From Trichosporon coremiiforme (lineage: Eukaryota > Basidiomycota > Tremellomycetes > Trichosporonales > Trichosporonaceae), in contig BCJJ01000009.1 of the NCBI GenBank assembly GCA_039545355.1, positions 1,467,757 through 1,531,756 of the forward strand: a stretch of 64,000 nucleotides of DNA, given 5' to 3'. The notes under the pieces are model-generated. The model made no database searches and was not told the origin of the DNA. It saw only the letters and a list, made by a program, of their open reading frames with translations. Shown piece after piece: positions 20,840 through 31,463 of this stretch; the first letter of the stretch is position 1, and every line of letters starts with the position of its first letter. Made by a program: the position numbers and the translations under genes.

Positions 20840-23800
20840 TTACTTGCGACTCCTAGTCCTTCCCGCGACCGCAGCAGCAGGCGCCTCGTTCTCCTTTTTC
20901 GTCCTAACGCTTGGCTTCCTGATCCCCGTGGGCTTGTCCTCGCCCGCGGGACCGGAGACGGTCCGCCGGGTCGAGCGGGTGGGCTTGGACTTCTCCTCGG
21001 TGGGCGCAACCTCGGGGGGCACGGCCTCGGCCGTCTTGCGCGTAGTTCGGGTGGAGCGGGTGGGTTTTGAGACCTCAGGTGTTTTGGCACGACGGGCGGG
21101 CTTGTCGTCGGATGACTTTGTGCGAGTACTGCGGGTAGACTTCTCGGGGGAGGCAGCGCGCGGCTGTTCCGCCTCCCCGAGCACCTGGCGCGACCTCGTG
21201 CGACGGACCACCTTTTGGGGGACCGCCTTCTCCTCCGGGGCTGTGGACGTGGATCTCGTGCTACGGCGGGAGGCGGTGGAGACGGGGGGTTCAGAGGGGG
21301 CCTGGGACGTCTGCCGGGTTGACCTCCTGCTCGGCAGCTCGGGCTCCTTGGACTTGGCCCTCGTTGTACGAGTAGAGGTGGACTTGATCTCGACTTCCAC
21401 CTCGGGTGCAGTGGCGGCGGCACGCGGGGCGGAGACCTTGCGCGGGAGACGGCTCTTGGTCGACGAAGTAGAGCTCGAGAGGGAGAGCGCGGAGGGAGGG
21501 CGCTTGGTCGTCTCCTTGGGCTCGTCGGGCTGCTCGGGCTGCTCGGGCTGCTCAATCTCCTCCGCCGCCGCCTCAGCTTCAGCCTCGGGCTCAACCTCAG
21601 CTTCGGGCTCAACCGCAGCTTCAGCCTCAGGCTCAACCATCTCTGGCTCAGCGGTCTCAGTGGCCTCAACTGCCGGCTCAACCGCCTCCACAGCTCTCGT
21701 GGGGACAGCAACAGCCGCCTCGGCCTCCCTCTCAGGAAGTTCTGGGAAGAAGTCTCCGACACTAGCGCGGTAGGCCTTCTCGCGCTTCTGCGCGAACATC
21801 TCCTTCATCCCTGCGAGGCGCGGCGTACGCTGCTCTTTGCCGTACAGGTGCTTCACGCCGTCGAGCGCGGGGGTGGCCTGCTCCTTTGGCTGCGCGTAGA
21901 GTTCGCGCACGCCTGAAAGGGCGGGTGTGGACGCGGGCTTCGCGTACATGTGCTTCACGCCGTCGAGGGCGGGAGTTGCTGCTTCCTTCGGGACGGCGTA
22001 CAGTTCCCTCACGCCCGAGAGCGCCGGCGTTGAGGCCGTCTTCGCGTACATGTGCTTCACACCGTCCATGGCTGGTGTAGGCGGAGGGAGCTTGGGATAC
22101 AGCGTCTTGACGCCTGACAAGTCGGGGGTGGCCTGCCCCTTCGGCTGCGCGTACAACTCCTTGATGCCCGACATGGCCGGAGTAGCTTGAGGCAGGAAGG
22201 GGTACAGGCTCTTCGTGTTCAGGTCCGGCGTAGCCTGTTCCTTCGGCGCGGCGTACATCTCGCGAATGCCTGCGAGCTTGGGCGTCTCCGCCTCAGCCTT
22301 CTGCGCGTACATCTCCTTCAATCCCGTCATTGCGGGCGTCGCAGCGACCTCCTTCGCGTACATGTGCTTGACGCCTGTGAATTCAGGCGTCATGGGCGGC
22401 AGCGCGTGCGCGTTGCTGGGCCGCTTCTTCGTGCGTGTCTTGCGCCCGGGAGACGCAACATGTTCCGCCTCGTCCGCCTCGGCCGTCGCAGCGTCGTACA
22501 TGTCCCCGGTGACTGCGGGCGAGACCGCCTTCGTCTTGGAAGGCGTCTTGACTGCTGTCTTGCTCGGGGTAGAGATCCGCCTTGGCGTCCGGCGCAGCGA
22601 GTACGTCGGTGTCGCCTCCTCCTCTCTCTCGGGCTCCTCCTCCGCATCCGCCAGCGCGTCCTCACCCACCGTGCCCTCTGGCGTCGGCGAGGGGAGTTCC
22701 TCGACCACATCAAAGATGTTCGACAGGCGCTTCTTGCGCGCCGTAGCACCTAAGGGCGTAGAGGGAACAGCAAAGTCTAACGTCTTGCGACGGTTGGCCG
22801 GCGTCGCTGTCTTCAGCGCTAGGGCGGAGAGTCGCCGCTTGATGTCGTCCATTGGCGTGCCGGGACCGCGCTCAGGCTCGGGGCTGCGCGCCAGCGCGGG
22901 GTGCAGCCCGGGCGTGGTGGGAGTGGAGGGGACGGGCTGCGGTCTCGAGAAGCCGCCCTCGGGGACAGCGAGGCGGCGCGGTGTGCCGAGCGCCTGCCTC
23001 TGGGCGGGCGAGAGGCCGATCGACTTACGGCTTTTCTTCGGTGTCGATGTCTGCATGTCCGACGAGGGGGGGAAGAGACTCGTCGCTTTCAATGGCGTCA
23101 TGGACGGCATGTCGTCGTCGTCCATTAGGAAGTCGGGGAGGTTGCTCTTGACTTCTGGGGCCGTGAAGTCGGGTTGCTGAGCACGCAAGGGAGACCAGAG
23201 GAGCGACTCGCCCTCGTCTGGGCGCATCTCGCGTACCGGGCGGCCGAGGCCTCGCCTTGATGGTGTGAGCAGCCCGGTGGTGACGGGGCGCGGCTTCTCG
23301 ATGGGCGTGAAGCGCACGGCGGGGCCGCCGATCTCGCCTAGTCCCGTCTGCGAGACGCGAGGACCGCGGCGGGGACTGCGCTGCGGTGTTGGAGCCTTGG
23401 GCGGGGTCAGTTGGATGGGCTCGGTGCCGGGAGACGTCTTCTCGGGGACAACGTCGTCAACGTCGCCCGAAATGTCGGCTTCGGAAGCACTGGACTCGAT
23501 GGAGAGCTCCCAATGCTCTTCCTCCTCGCCCTCGGCGTCCTCGTCTTCGTCCTCCTCTTCCTCCTCTTCCACCTCCGCCTCTTCCTCCTCGCCATCAGAC
23601 TGCCCAGCCAGGTCGCCAAAGTCGATGACACCCTGACCCGGGATGCTCGTGTCGCTAGACAAGCTCCCTCCGTCCGAGTCCGAGTCCTCAAAGCTGTTCT
23701 GCCCATCCTCAAAGATCCACTTCAGCTCGCCCTCCTTCGCCGGGCTCTCGATCGGGGGAATGTTCTCGTCGTTCTCGTCGTCGGACGAGTCAGACTCCGA

Positions 23801-25025
23801 GTCCGGGATGACTGGTTTCGGCGGGGAGGACTTGCGCGAGCTCGTGCGCCCGAAGGACTTGCGTCGCGTCTCGACAGAGCCCATAGCAATGCCGCCGTCG
23901 ACGCCGCGCTGCAGCTGCGACTCCTCCCAGACCTTGCGTGCAGACCTGAGGAGAAGGAGTTTGCGGAGAGAGGCATCGCCGCGCGGCGTGCTGTACGCGA
24001 CCTGAGCCGTAATCTGGGGTCCAGTACGAGAGGGTGTTTCGTACACCAGTTCAGAGGCGGGAAGAGGAACAGACTGTGGTGTGCGCGGTGACTCGGGCTC
24101 CTCCTCTGCGTCTTCGAGCGCCTCGGGTGATGGCGGCTCGGCGACGTTGGTCTCGGCCGGTGGCTCGACAGCTTCAGTCTCCTCAGCCGGCTCCTCCTCG
24201 ATCTGCTTCGTATCCTCAGCAAAGCGGATGCGCCGCGGCACGACGCTCGTGTTCCGCGGCTCGACCTTGCGCTTGACCTGCGGGGTCATGAATGCGTTCT
24301 CAAAGATCTTGGGCTCGTCACCTCGCTTCTCGACGAAGAGTGTGTCACCCTCGTCGCCGGCCAACTGCACTGGCTCCTCTTCCTCCTCCTCCTCCTCCTC
24401 ATCCGCAGTCACGGGAAGCTCGAGACCGAGCGTACTCCGTCGCGGCTGCAGGGGTACGAACCGCCTGCCTTGCGGCACGATCGAGAGGCGGTGGCTCGCG
24501 CGTCGCCTGACTGGTGTGCTGGGCACGTCGCTCGGACCAGGCGAGCCGGGCACAGGTGGGAGCTTGATGGGCGATGGGGCTGGAGAGTCGTAGCCTGAGG
24601 ACGTGGAGCCGGCACCGTACGTGAAGCGGAACAGCTTCTTGGCGAAGAGCAGCTGGTCACCGTCTCCGAGGGCGATGATAGCGCCAGCCTTGTGCTTCGT
24701 CGGCTTGCCGCCCGATGGCGTGTGCACCAGTCCGTTGGTGCCGCGTACCGTCAGAGCGGCCTGGCCGGTCTCCAGGTCAAACTCGATTTCGGCGTGCAGT
24801 TTCGATACGTCGGGGACGTAAATTCGAACCTGTGATTAGTTAGCGTGTGTCGGCCGAAGTATTGTGAGGTTAGCTTACGTCGCAGTCCTCGTCGCGACCA
24901 AAGGTAACACGCTCCGCGTCGATTGGGAAGCCGTTCAGTCTGACGCCTGTCTTGCGCGCGATCAGCTCGAGGTGGCCCAGAATCGCCGGGGCGGGCAGGG
25001 GCGCGACGCTCTGGCGTGGCGCCAT
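20840..25025 (-). CDS. FHA-domain protein with 12 Ki-67-like repeats, 1378 aa
   Basis: Exon 1 24879-25025 (49 codons), 49-nt intron, exon 2 20840-24829. The FHA domain occupies about residues 15-120, with the glycine-Arg strand VTFGRDEDCD interrupted by the intron, then VSKLHAEIEFD and GTNGLV. A candidate PP1-docking RVxF-type motif, RRIRF, is at 248-252. A long acidic, Ser-rich middle follows. Residues about 863-1069 hold twelve 15-18-residue repeats of pattern TPxLxG[VIL][KR]x[LM][YF]. The C-terminal 300 residues are Lys/Arg/Ser/Thr-rich with repeated RSTR motifs (for example KPTRSTRTTRK), a likely chromatin-binding tail. The order FHA, RVxF, tandem repeats, basic tail is that of vertebrate Ki-67, but homology is unproven. 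Confidence 0.85.
21772..22390 (-). repeat. Array of 12 coding repeats in FHA protein
   Basis: Encodes TP-start units of 15-18 residues such as TPALSGVRELYAQPKEQA and TPRLAGMKEMFAQKREKA. Units alternate between KHMYAK and RELYAxPKE types in the middle of the array, suggesting duplication of two-unit blocks. Confidence 0.9.
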
Positions 25026-26002
25026 GGTGCGGGTCGGGCTACTTGATGGGGGATGGATGTATTATACGAGTTGTCGAAAAGGGTATCGCTGTGTCGTCCA
25101 AGTGTCGTGCCGAGTAGTGTTTGCTGTGGTCAGTGTGTCGGTGGTCGAGGGTCGGCGGTCGATGGTGCAGAAGTTTAAAGTGTTGGTTTGGGCCAGAGCA
25201 AGTCGCCCGCCCGTTAGTGTTGTTGTTGTTTACCCGCCCAGCAAGCGCGGAAGTCAGTCACGATCACCTCCTTAGGTTACGTAACAGGTACAATCAGCCT
25301 CAGGTCGCGTGGAATGTGTGCGCACGTGACCGACGTCAGCGGGGCCTAAATATATTTCGGATGTTCCCCCGGCCACCCTGGGACAGCTACAGCCGCGAGA
25401 TCCGCTCGAGTCACCGGTCAGCGGTCGCAGCGTAACGAGCACGGTGGATGCAGTGGGGACGTGTGGATGTTGAGTGAGTAACGCGAAGGCGTTGCCTGGT
25501 GGGGCCGAGCACCGGTCAGGTGGTGCTGCCGTGCAATCTGTGTGACCATCTCTGTATCGTTGCGCTGATACGAGTGGCGACTGGGACTGTGAGTCGACTC
25601 TGACGGGAGTAAACGGCAAGCGGCGCGCGACCCGGCCAACGTACCGTGAACGGAATTGACCGAATCCAGCAGCCATACAGCCCGCCAACATCGCTCGACG
25701 CTCACTCGCTCCTCAACTTAATCCCTGGCTGGCTGACGTTTCGATAGCCTCCATTGTATTGTCCTTCTTGATTTCATCTCGACAGCGACCACACTCACCT
25801 TTCCCCCGACATCACCGGTGCATCGACAACCAGGGGTGTGTGATCCACACATTCTTTGCTTTTCCGACCGCCACCCAGTGTACTCAATAGACGAGGCGCG
25901 CCTCCACCCGGCAGACAGACCACACTCTGCAAGAGGCCGCCGTCCCTACCGCCGCACCGCTGGTCACCGGTTGTCTTGGCACTCCATCTACTCTTTGCCA
26001 CT
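25026..26002. other. Divergent intergenic region (FHA protein / transporter)
   Basis: 977 bp between two divergent start codons, with no convincing gene. It must hold both promoters. I see no repeat. Confidence 0.5.
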
Positions 26003-27855
26003 ATGCCCGCGCAGTACGGCGCGACCGACTCCCAACCTCCCCCATCCACACTCACCTTCTCCTCTCCTCCCCGCGACGCCGAGCGAGGCCGAACCATGCG
26101 CCAGTCGTACGAGCGCGTGCCGCGCCCGTCGCTCGAGCGCCGCCGCTCCCGTCTCGAGACGCATCAGCCCGGCGCTTCTGTGCTTAGCTCCGTCTCCAAC
26201 CTCGCCAACACGATCATTGGGTCGGGCGCACTCGCCTTCCCCGCCGCCTTCGCCAGCATGGGTATGGTCAGCGGCATCGTGTCGTGTCTCTTCTCGGCGA
26301 GCACGGCGACATTCGGTCTCTGGCTCCTCAGTCGCTGTGCGCTGCTGGTCGGCCAGCGGCCCGGAGACGAGGGACGCATGGCGAGCTTCAACGAGGTCGC
26401 GCGCTTGGCTTTCGGAAAGGGTTGGGTCATGCGCCTGTTTGATGTGAGTGGAGCAGATCCGCCGCGGTATGCGCGGGCGCGGCGACGGACAATGCTGTCA
26501 TTGCTGATTTGAAAGTGAGGTTTAGCTGACGCCAGTTCGCCATCGCGATCAAGTGCTTCGGCGTGTCGGTGTCGTACCTGATCATCTGCAAGACGCTGCT
26601 GCCGCAGGTGTCCGAGACGTTTGCGCATCTGCTGCACACGGAGCTGTCGCCGGAATCGTGGCTGCGCTCGCCGCATTTCTGGCTCCTGTGCACGATCCCC
26701 GTCATCGTGCCGCTGTCCTTCATGCGGACGCTCGACTCGCTGAAGACGACGTCGCAAATTGCGCTCTCTTCCGTGTTTTAGTAAGCTTCGTTTGATCGTC
26801 TCAGCTGACCCGGCAGCATGGTCATCGTCGTCGTTGGGTGGTATTTCGTGAAGGGCCCCGCGCCGGACCGCGGCGAGATCGTCCCCTTCCGCTTCGACAG
26901 CAAGACGCTCGCCTCCTTCCCCGTGCAGGTGTTCGCATTCACGTGCGCGCAGAACCTGTTTCCGATCTACAACGAGCTGAAAGACCGCTCCCAGGCTAAG
27001 ATGAACACGATCATCACGAGCTCCATCTTCGGCGCCGCGTCCGTTTACGAGATCCTCGGCGTCGTCGGCTACCTCACCTTTGGCTCCAAGGTCAGCTCCA
27101 ACGTGATTGCCATGTACCCGGCGGATTCATTGGTAGTGGCCATCGGCCGCCTCGGCATTGTGTTCCTCGTCGGTCTCAGCTACCCGCTGCAGGCGCTCCC
27201 GTGCCGCTCGTGCATCTACCTCCTGCAGAGCGGCATCATTAAGGGCAAGAAGGTGCCTGCCACCATCGCCTCGGCGCGTCTCGTGGCGGGCGGCGCTGCC
27301 GAAGTCGGACATGAGACGGAGGGTCTCGGCTCGAACGGCAACGGATCCAACGGAACCGGGGGCGGGCACGGCGAGGGATGGGACCAGCTCCCCCGCCGCT
27401 CAACGGAAGGTGCGCCCCTCCTCCACCACCGCGGTGTCGACTCCCCCCGCGGCTCGACAGACGAGGACCTGTTCTCCGACGACGACTCAGAGATGGGCAA
27501 CGAGGAGGAGCTCCTGGTCCCGAAAGTAGGCGACGCAGGACACGGCGGCGCCGCTGCGGCCGAGATGCCGCGCAAGAAGTTTGTCGGCTTCACAGTCCTC
27601 ATCGTCGGCCTTGGGTATCTCATCGCCTCTCTGGTCGACGAGATGGGCACCGTGCTCGCCTTTGTGGGCAGCACTGGAAGTACCATTATCTCCTTTATTC
27701 TGCCTGGATTCTTCTACTGGCGCCTTTACCGGAACGAACCGGGCGTCACCAAGTACCTCGCGCTCACGCTTGGTATTTATGGCTTTGCGGTCATGGGATT
27801 CTGCCTGTCCATGAACATCTGGGCGCTGGGCAAGGGCAAGACGCCCCAGGCCTAA
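26003..27855 (+). CDS. Vacuolar amino-acid transporter (AVT6-like, AAAP family), 574 aa
   Basis: Exons 26003-26443, 26536-26780, 26817-27855. Introns (92 and 36 nt) have GTGAGT/GTAAGC donors and GCTGAC branch sites. A polar N-terminus of about 60 residues is followed by the AAAP hallmark SVSNLANTIIGSGALAFPAA in helix 1. About eleven transmembrane helices are visible, including VSGIVSCLFSASTATFGLWL, VFAFTCAQNLFPIYNELKD and FVGFTVLIVGLGYLIASLV. A polar loop of about 110 residues (acidic, Gly-rich, with DEDLFSDDDSE) separates helices late in the protein, as in fungal Avt5/6 exporters of acidic amino acids from the vacuole. The exact AVT subtype is uncertain. Confidence 0.87.
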
Positions 27856-28087
27856 TCGCCTAGGGAGCGACGTGGGCGCAGCGAGCGTGGCGAAGCCATC
27901 TGCTTGAGTTCGAGCTGCGAGCTCGGCCCGAGAGAGGAGTAGACGATTTAGACCCCAGTATGCATATCTAATTCCTTGAAGCTTCTGACCTTCTGACCCT
28001 CTGACCTCTCCCTCCAGCACTCTAACCTCTATCAATCTAACAATCTACTTTCCATCACGGCCGTCTCCCCTCGCCTCCGCTCGGCGA

Positions 28088-28735
28088 CTAGCGGTGTTCA
28101 GGAAACCGCGAGATGGGGGGACACCCCTCCCTCCTAGCCTTGACACAGGGGCGTTCCCTCGCCTCCTCCCTCACCTTCATCAACAAGTCATGAGCTTTGG
28201 TGCGAGGCCGGGGACCGAGGTGCGCAATTTCGGCCCTCACGGCCGGTCCCCAGAGTTTGCCGTAACAGGCCCTGTTCACGCCCAACAGGGGAGAACCGGG
28301 GGAGAGGGCACAGCTCAGCTCGGGGACGTAGACTGATAATCCGCGCGAGGCGTTGGCTGAGGTGTACAGCGGGAGGTTGGTCAGGAGGTGGCGGTCGATG
28401 GGGTCGGACCGGGGTTTGGACTGAGCGGGTTCTGGCTCGGCTGGGCATTAGTATGGAAAAAGCGTAGGAGGAGGAGAGGGCGGGGGGACCGGAGGAGGGA
28501 GAGACGTACGGATCCAAGCCACCTCTGGCCTGGGGAAATGACCCTTCAGAGCCAACGCGCGGGCCGACTTGCGCTCCTCATCGACTTCCGCCTCGTGCAT
28601 TCTCCTCCGGGCAACGTAGGCGCGATGGATGGAGCGGAGCTCGGCCCACCGTTCCAGCTTGACTGTGAGGCGGAGGAGGGCGAGGACGGTTAAGAGGGAG
28701 ATGGCGAGGCTGAGTAGGAGAGACTTGAGGCTCAT
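28088..28735 (-). CDS. Membrane-anchored hypothetical protein, 192 aa
   Basis: Exons 28510-28735 and 28088-28440. The 69-nt intron has donor GTACGT and an ACTAAT...CCCAG acceptor, and joins PEVAWI to PEPEPAQSK. An N-terminal transmembrane helix (LKSLLLSLAISLLTVLALLRL) is followed by a basic cytosolic or lumenal part with RRRMHEAEVDEERKSARAL and a C-terminal Cys/Arg-rich region (four Cys). No family recognised. Same orientation and size as its neighbour at 29113-29807. Confidence 0.55.
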
Positions 28736-29112
28736 CGCTGTGTCGAGATCGCCACTGTTGTGAGTTGCTTAGCTTAGCTGGGAGGGTCTTGGGAGAACTG
28801 AGCAGGTGGTTTATGTATGAAAGGCTGGGGTCATCGCATCGTCAGTGCCACAGCTCGTGTTAAGTTGGGAGCAGTGCATGGGAGTGGGTGGTGAAGCGTA
28901 TGAGGTCATCGACACCGGGGAACAATCAAACAGACTCTACACGCATCCGCCACAAAGCATCACTTGGCTATTGTCACCGCCAGTCCGCTGACGACAGACA
29001 AGGCAGTATCTCGACTCGTCATCCCCTCTGTGCTCGGAGCGCAGCTGAGCTCGTCCCCACAGCGTCGCTGGCAAGCTGGCTGGAGCCGTGGACGGCCACA
29101 GCTTCGGAAGAC
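28736..29112. other. Intergenic, no gene seen
   Basis: Promoter side of the 28088-28735 gene and 3' side of the 29113-29807 gene. Nothing recognisable. Confidence 0.4.
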
Positions 29113-29807
29113 TCAGAACATGCCCCGCTGGATCCCGCCCCGGATTACCTTCGGCCTGGTCCTGAGCCCCTGCCTGGCTACGGCGTGGTGTGCGACCTCA
29201 TTCAGGTCGTTTGGTCGGTTGTCTGTGTGTCAGCACTTCCGTCCCCATGCTTCCTGCGCCTCCGCCTCCGCTATCCCCGCCCTCTGCACAACCGCCTCCG
29301 GCGCAGACTCAAGCGCTGGCTCCGGCACTCACCCCCCTTATTCCTGCTGAGATCCGACCGATGCGCCCAATGTTCCCTCCTAAACCTCTCCTCCCTCCTT
29401 CTCTTCTTCTCCTCCTCCTCCATTTTCTCTTTCTCCCTCTGTTCCACCTCCTCCTTCCATATCCTCTCCAACCGCTCACTCTTCTCCTCTCGATGAGCCT
29501 GTGCGAGCCGTTCATCCAAATCATTGCGTTTATGAAACCGCCGACCAAACTGGTGCTCGTACTGCATCGCTGCTAGGCAGACGTCGATCAGAGACTGGAG
29601 GGGGAGGTGCAGCTCGTGTGCTTCCAGCAGAGCCGCGAGGAGGCCGAGAGCGACACACGCGTGCGTCGTCTTGTGTCGTATCAGCACCGCGTCGGACGTC
29701 GATACACGCTCCACGAGGTAGAAGTACGTCGCGCATCGGGCTAGGAAGAGAAGGGCGGCCCACAGACCACAGAGTGGGCGCGTCAGAAGCTTGAGTAGGC
29801 CGGGCAT
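29113..29807 (-). CDS. Membrane-anchored coiled-coil protein, 194 aa
   Basis: Exons 29333-29807 and 29113-29222. The 110-nt intron has donor GTGAGT and acceptor GCTGACACACAG, and the second exon reads a clean 36-codon frame ending RGGIQRGMF. An N-terminal helix (LCGLWAALLFLARCATYFYL) is followed by a second hydrophobic stretch (ACVALGLLAALLEAHELHL) and a highly charged coiled coil (EEVEQREKEKMEEEEKKRRR). An in-frame ATG at 29912 would add 35 residues. Function unknown. Confidence 0.55.
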
Positions 29808-29908
29808 TGAGATGCTGAAATGACGATTGCTGAGGTGAGATGGACAGAACTGTCGCATTGTCGTTACACATCCTCTTGGCACTTTTGTGTACAACTCCTC
29901 TGCTATCG

Positions 29909-30211
29909 TCATGCACTGTCTGGATGCGACTCCTCCGAGACCTCCGAGTCGTTACTCACATCGAGACCTTCCACTACCGCCCTGCTTCGTAGACACAAGA
30001 ACTCAATCTCGGCCCTGGTGGCATATACGCTGTCTCTGTACTCCGCCTTGCTGCGCCTCCTCGCCTGCCCCGGCGTCAACTCGACCCTCATCCCAGCGCC
30101 GTACCAGCACCCGCTCTCGAGTTCCGCCACCCCCTGTCTCCACTCAGGCAGGAAGTGGAGCTTGTCCAGCCGCCTCAGCTGGCCCTGCACGTCGAGGCGG
30201 GAGTGGGCCAT
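29909..30211 (-). CDS. Hypothetical protein, 100 aa, directly after an in-frame stop
   Basis: ATG 30211 directly follows, in the same frame, the TAG stop of the 30212-30697 frame. Sequence starts MAHSRLDVQGQLRRLDKLHF and ends in an acidic/Ser tail (NDSEVSEESHPDSA). It may be an independent gene, but the zero-gap in-frame arrangement suggests it is the C-terminal part of a longer protein cut by a nonsense codon or joined by readthrough. Confidence 0.4.
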   Translation of the reverse strand: MAHSRLDVQGQLRRLDKLHFLPEWRQGVAELESGCWYGAGMRVELTPGQARRRSKAEYRDSVYATRAEIEFLCLRSRAVVEGLDVSNDSEVSEESHPDSA

Positions 30212-30697
30212 CTAGCCCGCTAAAAGGATGATGCAGGCTTCTTCTGGGCAAGTGGCGAGATGACGAGAGGGGAGGCCGACGAGGTCCCATGCCAATGCTG
30301 TTGGAGGGTCGATTGTCCGCTCGAGGCGGGGGAGGAGGGCGCGGACTGCTGTCTCGCTTGCAGGGCGTCGGTTGAGGTTTGCTTCTGTGTCGGCTTTCGT
30401 GTTGGCTGCGGCGTTGGACTTTGAGGCCCCGTTCACTCGGCGCCAACGGGGAGTCGTACGTGCCGAACTGCGATCGTTGACGGAGACGACGTGCGCCTCG
30501 CTTGACCTCTTTGCGTAAAGGGCGACACACCAGCCCTCAGCTGACTGCGCTACAATTACGAACCGCATGGTCCCGGAGTCGGTTGGAAAGACATCATCGA
30601 GTAGTGCCACGAGCACGTCCTGCCGAGTGGCGGACTGGATGCCGGCCACGACTGAACGAGCTTTCCCTGGCGTGAATGTGGACAGCTCTGGAGACAT
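30212..30697 (-). CDS. Hypothetical protein, 161 aa (possibly 5' part of broken gene)
   Basis: The first plausible ATG is at 30697 (MSPELSTFTPGKARS); the frame is open upstream to 30841 and an extra 5' exon is possible (an acceptor-like TGCTGACCAG lies at about 30737). Hydrophobic strands VLVALLDDVF and MRFVIVAQSAEGWCVALYA resemble in order the relics at 31.0-31.5 and 31.5-32.4 kb. Ends IILLAG then TAG, immediately followed by ATG in frame. Confidence 0.4.
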   Translation of the reverse strand: MSPELSTFTPGKARSVVAGIQSATRQDVLVALLDDVFPTDSGTMRFVIVAQSAEGWCVALYAKRSSEAHVVSVNDRSSARTTPRWRRVNGASKSNAAANTKADTEANLNRRPASETAVRALLPRLERTIDPPTALAWDLVGLPSRHLATCPEEACIILLAG

Positions 30698-30914
30698 GAG
30701 GGTGGAGAACTTGTTGCTAGACCCGGGAAGTCTGGTCAGCACATGGATAGGACAGAGGGAAAGCTGATGGAGCAGAAGGTCATGAACTCGAAGGAGGACA
30801 GAAGCTGGAGTAGTAAGATCTACACCAGAAGACGTCGGCAAGCAGGGATGGCTGCGCCCCCGCGTATCATCGCTATGGCAATCACTCTTGCCTCTTGCGA
30901 ATCTATCTAGTCAT

Positions 30915-31463
30915 TCAGACTCTCTCCATCCTACCAGAGCTGTAACCCATCACTGACATCCGGCAGCGTTGTCGATGGCGTTGGCGGAGGCGTGAGTTGC
31001 CAAATGTCGAGGCTCCTCCACGACACCTCTTAGCCAGCGAGAAAGTCGAGCAGATCCCTCTTGACGAATTTCGGCCAGATCGCAACACGGTGCACGAGCT
31101 CGACCGCCTCCTGAGCCGTGACCTACCGGAGTCATAGCAGCAGCAGCGCCGCCCACGGCTCGCCCGGCATACAGTAGGCTCGCAGTCGTGGTACACATCC
31201 ATCCATTTCGTTGGCGCGGGAGCCATTATCGGCTTTTTCGACAGCGCCGCTCTCCTTATCACCGCCCGCATGCCCATCTCCTTCCAATGCTTACGAGACA
31301 GGCGTATGGTTGCGCCTGGCTCGGACACCATGTACGCCTGCTCGTCGGAGAGGAGGACGATGTGCCACCGCGTCCCGCCCTTGTGCTTGTTCATCATTGG
31401 GAGAACGTCCCATCTCGTCCTTGAGTCGCCGGTGCCGTACAGCAACTTCAGCACCTGCTCCAT
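30915..31463 (-). pseudogene. Decayed relative of the 30.2-kb ORF
   Basis: ATG 31463 opens MEQVLKLLYGTGDSRTRWDV, then WHIVLLSDEQAYMVSEPG and KHWKEMGMRAVIRRAAL, all protein-like. After about residue 100 the frame turns to Arg/Cys/Ser low complexity while another frame carries AQEAVELVHRVAIWPKFVKR DLLDFLAG (in pieces), then a stop. No good splice signals join the two, so a frameshift is the simplest reading. A tiny intron after CCG|GTAGGT cannot be excluded. Confidence 0.4.

Noticed and set aside
22215..23180. Long plus-strand open frames opposite the FHA gene
   Set aside because: Mirror frames of a GC-rich coding region; the minus strand has the FHA domain and the coherent repeats.
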